Positions 57,318 through 64,000 of a stretch of 64,000 bases of DNA are shown here, one piece after another. The stretch is from contig JANPWX010000151.1 of NCBI GenBank assembly GCA_024734555.1, positions 839,311-903,310 of the forward strand, read 5' to 3'. Position 1 is the stretch's first letter; the number at the start of each line of letters is the position of its first letter. Below the pieces are notes generated by a model that was given only the letters and a program-made list of their open reading frames with translations, did no database searches and was not told the origin of the DNA. A program made the translations under genes and the position numbers. This DNA comes from Trochalopteron elliotii. Its lineage: Eukaryota; Chordata; Aves; Passeriformes; Leiothrichidae.

Positions 57318-60300
57318 CTACTGAGGGGGTCTTTTCATGTAAAACAAGAGATAGGCTGTTTCTCTCCTGTGGAGGCAAAGAGAAAGCAAAAAAACAAGGT
57401 TTGAAGATCTAAGCTGCAAATAAGCTCCCAGAATTGCCCCTGCTCAGCTTTCTAAGCTTTAGGTCAACTAAGCTGGTCCTCTCCAGTGTTCCCAAGATTT
57501 CCTGGCAGTGCTACAGTTTATAGGAGAGATTATCTCCCTCCTGTAAGCTCATTTACTTATGATGCATCAAAATAAGAGCATGGAGAAATCCTGACTGACA
57601 CATCTCCTGCAACCCCACCACCCACTATGCAGCCCAAAGCAATTTGTCTTCCCTCTCTTTGCCACCCTCATTCCAAAGTCCAGAGCAGCAGCAGGAGAAA
57701 TCAGGAATATGTTTGCATACCAGTAGAGGCCAGAATGTCCATAGGTGCATTTAACATCATCCCACGATACCTAGAGAAGGAAAACACACAAGAGCAGAGT
57801 GGTAAAAACTCTTAGGAGAAAGGCACATTCTGATCCATCCCAGGAGTTCTCCTAAGAGTGGTGTGAGTGGCACTTCCAGGAACTAAACACCTTTCAATAA
57901 ACTGGTTTGTTGCTTTTACTCTTGGAGGAAAACCAGTTCTGGATGCCTACATTAGACAGATGTGCATCGAGTGGGACACTCAGCACGTGGCTGCTTCTGC
58001 AAATCACAAAACACAACCTGAGGCCATGTTTGGTACAGGAGTAAGACTCAGATCATCCTGTGGCAGAGGTGGACAAAGCTCTGCAGCCTCAGTTTCCTTT
58101 CCTGGTTCTCTTTAATCAGTCAGAGTGGATGAGGCCTGGAGGAGTGTCCAGGAAGGTACAAAGGCAACGTGGCTGGCTCTGCTCACCTGGCAAACCTCAG
58201 AGTCGTTGAAGCAATACCATTTACACTCTGTCAGGCTCCAAATGTAGGCACAGTAATGGCCATAGCTGGTGGACCCTGAATGAGCAACCACAGCAAAAAG
58301 GTCATAGTGCCAGGTAGCCTGCAGAGAGACAACAAGAGCAACTTTCAGAGCAGAAATTCTCATCTGCCATGGGCTGGAGAGAAGCAGCAGCCAGGGCAGC
58401 AAGGATGTGCATTTTGTAAGGAGAAAAATCAGATTGGCCTTGAGTATCCTGCCTTTTTTTTTTTTTTTTTGCTCTTACCCTCAGAGTTCTGCCTGTCAGC
58501 CTCCCTGGAGCCCAGAGGAGTGTGAAAAAGGCAGCAGGACAGCAAAGGAGCAGCACAGAGGTTCACCACAGCCAGTGCTGCAGTGGTGACTTCTGTGGTT
58601 GCCACACTTCCCCTTGTTATTTCCCAGAAGGAGAAACACATCCACAGTGGGGCAGATCCACCTCAGTTACCTGGCAAAGCTGTTGTGGCCAACAATACCA
58701 ACAAATACTGCATGGGAAATGCCAGGAATAGAGTTCCCCTGTCTTGGACAGGTGAGATCTGCAAAGCCTGGCTCTTGTCCTTAAGGCAGGAAGCTCCAGT
58801 GCCTTTGGTGATTTAATCTGAGCACAGAATGTTGAAAAATGACTGAAGCAGTTAAAACTATGGGATGTGAGACAGCACCAGGCACAGGTAAAATCTGTGA
58901 CACAAATTTTTAAGACAGGCATTTTGAACTGAGACAAGTATCAGTGTGATCTCTTAAATTTTTATAAGAACGGAGCAGAGAGGACAAGAAAATCTGCCCT
59001 CCTTGAACAGAAGCATCTCACCTTTTCGTTGTCATCTGCAAGGCACTGATCTTCTGTCAGGATTTCCCTGAGATCAAGTTCTTGTGGGAAGGGCAGGGAG
59101 TGGCTGAGCTTGTGTGTGTGAGAGGATCTCTCAAAGCAGAAGCGCTTTAGGTGCAGGGTCAGAGTCTGTGGCAGGTGGACGAGCTTCATGCTCTGTAAAG
59201 CAACAAAAAATGCAAATGAAAGCTGGGGAACAAACCCTGGGGAGGCAGGGTGCAAACAGCCACTGCCACCCAGTGTGAGTAGAATGGAGAAGAGCCAGTG
59301 CTCCAGGGAATATTTGCCAATTCCACAGGCCAGCAGATGGCAAAGCTTTGTAGCCCACCTGCACACAAGGCACATCCACATAACAGAGCTGGGAGAGCCA
59401 AACTTCTCAGCTTTAGTGCCATCAGCACCCAGCCTTGGGTGTCTCAAGGGCTGCTTCACTTCTCCTGTGCTTCCCCAGCCCTAGGCTGGCAGCACTGGGA
59501 AGGTGAGGAGAGGCAAATCAACTTCTTTGTGACAAAGAGCCTCCTTCCTAACAGGAGGAAGGATGCCTGTGGTTTACATCTCACTGACACTGCTGTGCTG
59601 GCAAATCTTGCTCTCCTCTTAAACTGGTATGGTTGAGTCCTTTCCCAACCTTCCCCAGTCCTCAAGGGAGTTCTGGCTATGAGACATGGGGAAATAATTC
59701 TCCTGTTACCTGCAGGAAAGTTGTTTTCCTCCCACACTGTTGACAGAAACACATGTTTTGTCCAGTCAGCTCCTCTGGATGGAAGAAATATTGCAGACAG
59801 TCCTCCTAAGAAGACAGAGACTTCTTACAACAGGGTTCCTTCAAGATTTTTATTTCTACATTATTTCAGAGGGTCCAAGCAAACAGCAAAGTTACAGAAG
59901 GCATGTTTTATACAAAGGACAAAAGACTGAAAGGACCTAGCAGCCTGAAACAAAAGGTACCTCATTCCTCCTAGCTGCTGCTGTGATTGCAATAATTGGG
60001 AAAAAAAAAAGAGTACTAATAATCCACAAAGAGGGTATTGATGTATAAATGTCTTTTATTCCTACTTCAAAGCCTTAAAGGTTTTCAAAGCAGCTCCTTT
60101 ATGCTGAAACAGTATAAAGTGGTCAGAGAATCAGTAAGGTCCAGTGGTCCACTGGCATTTGAAAAATCCACTATGAACAGAGGGGAATCATCTCCTAAGG
60201 GAACAGTGCTGCTGCTAAACTTACCAGAGTCCTCAGCCTGTGGGAACTGGCATCCAGCACTGGGAGTGGAAGGGTTAACATGGTGCTGTTGCTCTTTATT

Positions 60301-62837
60301 TCCAAAGAGCATTTCTGACAGGCCAGATGCTCCTGTATGGAGATGGTGTACAAATCACTCAGCTCTTCAACCTGGAGGGGTGAAAAGGAAAGGCCAAAAC
60401 AAGGTTTATGAAGAAGAGAGCTGAGCTGTTTCCCTGTGGGTGGGAAAGCCCACATGGTCACACATTTCAGGCAAGGTTTTTGCTTTAAGGTTGGGACCAA
60501 GATGTGACAATGACTTTTGTGGGCAGGATACTTTCCACAATTTAAAGGAGAACAATTCCTTCCTCTCATTCCCTAACAGAGGGGAAAGACACAGCCCATG
60601 AGATCAGAGAGTTAAATATCTGCTTTGATGCAGAATTGTTCTGTTTTGCTTGAAACTGCAACAGGAGCCTGTCTTCTGTATTAATACAACTGTGACAGTC
60701 AGTCAGGGAAGAGTCACTTTTCTCTTCCCAGTCCCATGGGAGGAACTGTTACATACATCATGTACTATCAGTGACCAATTATAATGAAATACACTGTATT
60801 TCATTTCCAAAGAATGGAAAAGCTGCGTCAAGATACACCAATAAGTGCTTACAGAAATTTGGGGGGAAAATAAATTAAATATAAATAAATACAAAGCTAC
60901 AAAAAGATCAATCTTTAAGTTATTAATCAGCTCTCCCATTAGAATGGAGGCTGGCATGCCCTGAAAGAGGATGAGCAAAACTTAACTGTGATTCAAAATG
61001 TCAAAGCTTATGAAACAAAGATTCTGTGTCCCATTCGAAAGATGCAAAGAAAGAGAAGAAAATCTTAAAAATTTAACTTGGGGAAATTGGCAGTGAATGG
61101 GATCCTTCAAGGAGCAGAGGAAACCACACATGATAAAGGGTGCAAAGGTCCATTTCAGTCACCATCCTTACCAGCTCTGGCTTTTTCATCTGCTTCTTTA
61201 ACAAGTTCCAGAGAGTCAGAAAGAGCTGAGCAGCATCATGCTGCACGAACACTGCACAGACAGAAAACACCACCTCAGTCAGCATCATGAGCAGCACCGA
61301 GCTGAGATCTCCCACAAATGGCAAAGGGAGATTTATTGTCCCCCCTTAGATCCAGCCCCTTGTTCCTCCCTGCAGAGACAGAGCTCACACTGGGCACAAG
61401 CTGCAATTTCTCTGTGTGACCTGAGCAGGCAGTGGGAAGAGACAGGAGGGTTTGTAGCACCCAGTGCAAAGTCCTGTCCTTGTCACCAGATGCAGGGACA
61501 GGAGGACACTCAATACCTGCCAGAGGAGGGCTCGGGTGGCTCACTGAGCTGAGGGCTGCATTTCACAGCATCAGAGAATGGTTTGGGTTGGAAGGAGCCT
61601 TAAACATGGGCAAAGACACTTTCCACTAGACCAGCAAACACCTTCTAATCTGACCTTGAACACTTGCAGGGATGCAGCATCCGCAGCTTCTCTGAGCATC
61701 CTGCATCAGTGTCTCACCACTCCCACAGGAAAAAACTTCTCCCCAATATTTAATCCAAACCAGCTCTCTGTTTCAAGCCACAGCCCCTTGTCCCATCACT
61801 TTTATGTCATGTAAACAGTCCCCTTTGAATCCTCCTTAGAAACAATCCAGGGAGGATTCTGTTCTCTTTTCCACCTGAATTGCTCCACAGACCTGCTTCC
61901 CCCATCCCCTCATGTCCCATGAAGGCTAAAATGCTCCTGAGTACTGAGATTTAAATGACAGCAGGGCCTATCCATATGTTTCACACACCAGATAGTACAA
62001 ATCCCTTTATCCCTATCTCTCTTTAACTGGAATAGAGATGGCTGACTGTAAAGCCACTAAGAGTCAGGAGAAAAATGATGCAAACAGGAATACTGAGTTT
62101 GTGTTCCTCTTTTATAAAGGTCAGGGCACCTCCCCAATCCTGTTTGGGCTTTTATATGACAAAAATAAGGGCATTTGGTTATACCCTGTGTATTTGTACA
62201 CACAGACACACTCTTGGCATCCCATTGTCACTGGTGCATTAAAAACCTCTCTCTTTTAGAGCTTTGACCAGCCAGGAGATTCACCCTGCAAATTCTTCTC
62301 TCTGCCCTTATAAGAAGGAGCAGGAAGGGGATCTGTGTGAACTCCCTCTCTTGCCCACACTATCCCTTCCTTCTAATAAATAACAGCAGCTATTTCACTA
62401 TCATGGTGCCAGTGCAACGTGACAAATCAAACAATGAACTGTCCTCTCTGCCCTCCACAGCTGAATCTTCCAGCAGTCTGAGAGTCTTCCCACCCTTTGG
62501 ATATCAGCAAAAATACTCAGCTGGGGTAGTAGTTTTTTTTTTTCCTCTCTTCACAATTAAGACACAACATTGCACTCAGCTGGGAGGCAGCTGCAAAGAG
62601 CACTATGTCACTGTGCACCTAACTCCTGGCATTTCTGAATTCCTGGTGTTTCTGAATTCCTGAAGGAGATGTTGGAGGCAGGGCTGCTTACATTTCACTC
62701 TGTGCTCTGCAAGGCAGCGAGCCAGCTCTGTGGGACCGACAGCTTTGCACTTGCCACACTGCATCTCCTCCAACAGCAGGAGCATTTGGTAGGGGACATT
62801 GCTCCTCCTCTGAGCAGGAGATGGTGGCACTGTGATC
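57318..62837 (-). CDS. USP18: USP18-like ISG15-specific protease, C-terminal part
   Basis: Eight consecutive coding exons in transcript order: 62837-62692, 61251-61172, 60371-60225, 59805-59710, 59192-59022, 58318-58187, 57770-57721, 57366-57318. All are GT/AG and in frame, giving about 289 residues to a TAG stop. Recognisable USP18 segments in order are VPYQMLLLLEEMQ, FVQHDAAQLFLTLWNLL, two CxxC zinc motifs (ACQKC and FCQQCGRKT), a block with LVHLPQTLTLHLKRF, the histidine box SYGHYCAYI with WYCFNDSEV, VSWDDVKCTYG and ETAYLLFYMK near the end. In other vertebrates USP18 removes the ubiquitin-like modifier ISG15 and dampens type I interferon signalling through IFNAR2; it is interferon-induced. 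The roughly 85 N-terminal residues with the catalytic cysteine are not in this window, so the gene continues past 64000. A closely related USP paralogue is the only alternative. Nothing looks broken in the part seen. Confidence 0.9.
61563..61850 (-). mobile_element. CR1 LINE 3' fragment
   Basis: Plus strand begins AGAGAATGGTTTGGGTTGGA and continues with GACCTTGAACACTTGCAGGG, GCATCCGCAGCTTCTCTGAG and CCACAGCCCCTTGTCCCATC, which is the classic avian CR1 3' region read antisense. It lies in an intron of the USP18-like gene, in the same orientation as that gene. It is 5' truncated, as is normal for CR1. Confidence 0.88.
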
Positions 62838-64000
62838 CTGGAAGGGGAAGAAGCAACACTGATTAAGAGGTACAATGATTAAGAGGTACAATGGAGAAAT
62901 ATCAGACATCACACCAGAAGGAGCACAGGTCATAGCAGAGGCAGCAGCTCAAGAGGAACCAGAATGGGATCAGAATTTTCAGCAAAAGAAGGGAAAAGGG
63001 AAAGCAGCCACCCACACTAGCTCATCACACAGTGCAAGCTGGCAGTTCTAAAGTAAAAGGCCAAAATTTTAAGTTGCCTTTTTCCTGAATAAGAGGCAAG
63101 CCAAGCAGGACCTCAAGTGCTTTCTGGCCTCTAGGAACAATATTAGTTACAGCCAATTTCAGACCTTTATTGCCTCCCACCCACTGATGTCCTCACTCAC
63201 AACATGCCCTCAAAATTTCACGGGCACATATATCATGCTTGTATTTCAACTATATGCTAACAAAACCTCTTAATTCTCCCTAAATTTACTGTAGCTCAGA
63301 GTTTTGGGGGTTTTTTTTCTTCAAATAAGCACGGTAACCCTAGTCTACATTATTTAGCTTTGCCCATTTATGACATTTATCAGTTCTGCATGTCTGTAAT
63401 TTGTCTTCCTTCTCCTCTGCTCAGTAGTGAGCATGTAAGAAAGGACTGAATAGGAATGACCCACTTAGATGATTAAACCTGCAGTGAAGTGAGTAAACTG
63501 GAAACAAATCAAACCAATTATTGGTGTGGTCAGCAAGGAGACAGAAGCCCAAATCCCCTTCAAAACAGGCAGGGACAAAAATCAAGCAAAACAAAGTAAT
63601 GCTAGGTATTCATTATCTGAATCTGTTGAGTGAAAACTCTTCTCTGTCAGAGGCCAGGGATTAGGGTATGTTTATATTTACATGCCTCAAGTGACAAAAT
63701 TAATAGTTGTGTATGGCTACAGGTGACACATCCTTTATTATACCGGCCTGTGAGTAAACCTGGAATAAAATTACATCCTGTTAGGGAAAAGAGAGATACA
63801 TAAAGCCATAAAGACTCAGTTCAGGGCATGGAGCAGAGATGATTAACAAGCCTGAGCACTGCAGCTTCTACCTTTGCAGGGCCTGGCAGTGCATGACAGA
63901 CACAACAAGGCAGAGAGCTTGCTGAGAGGGACCAAAAGCATCCTGAATAGCACCTTTGGGTGGGATCCAAGCCTTCAAATGCACATCCCACATTAAAAAA
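62838..64000. other. Intron or flank of the USP18-like gene, to window edge
   Basis: This is upstream, on the minus strand, of the first USP18-like exon seen. I looked for an exon encoding the conserved cysteine box (GQTCCLNSL-like) and did not find one. The rest is A/T-rich sequence without recognisable features. Confidence 0.55.

Noticed and set aside
63840..63960. Possible additional USP18 exon on the minus strand near the right edge
   Set aside because: An AG...GT-bounded open stretch exists, but its translation does not resemble the USP18 cysteine-box region or any part of the family I know.
1..64000. CRISPR arrays, prokaryotic operons, tRNA or rRNA genes
   Set aside because: Spliced vertebrate genes fill the window. 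No regular spacer-repeat array or RNA gene signature was seen.

Overview
This is vertebrate nuclear DNA, almost certainly from a bird. Genes are split into short exons with GT/AG introns, there are CpG-rich promoters and poly(A) signals, and the only dispersed repeats I recognise are CR1 LINE fragments. The retrotransposon type and compact introns suggest a bird, but the species cannot be named from the window alone. Two stretches of N (28723-29120 and 51294-51691) are assembly gaps of identical length.

From left to right, four aldo-keto reductase genes of the AKR1B (aldose reductase-like) family lie head to tail on the plus strand: copy 1 (1039-7230), copy 2 (9121-14296), copy 3 (16822-23778) and copy 4 (29177-37902). 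Each has the ten-exon AKR1B layout (66/168/117/78/123/107/82/84/83/43 bp coding, with small departures). Copy 1 lacks 2 bp in exon 8 and as written ends early. Copies 2 and 4 look fully functional. Copy 3 is intact but has several unusual residues. A fifth AKR1B-like gene, more diverged but intact, is inverted on the minus strand (54067 down to 44826), so copies 4 and 5 converge on a 6.9 kb intergenic stretch holding old CR1 debris. From 57318 to the right edge, also on the minus strand, lie the last eight coding exons of a USP18-like ubiquitin-family protease. Its first exons, including the catalytic cysteine, are outside the window.

The AKR proteins should be cytosolic NADPH-dependent reductases of aldehydes and ketones. 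All five keep the Asp-Tyr-Lys-His catalytic tetrad. They differ mainly in the C-terminal specificity loop, which suggests diversification of substrates. USP18 is the interferon-induced de-ISGylase in other vertebrates. Its place here looks like linkage, and nothing in the sequence links it functionally to the reductases.

The main new observation is that the plus-strand array alternates A-B-A-B. Copies 1 and 3 share residues, splice-junction context and 3' UTR similarity that copies 2 and 4 lack, and the reverse is also true. This points to duplication of a two-gene block, overlaid by gene conversion between copies 1 and 2. Copy 2 also has a promoter in which inverted CCAAT boxes recur at exactly 41 bp spacing. 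I found no RNA gene, CRISPR array or other prokaryotic-type system.
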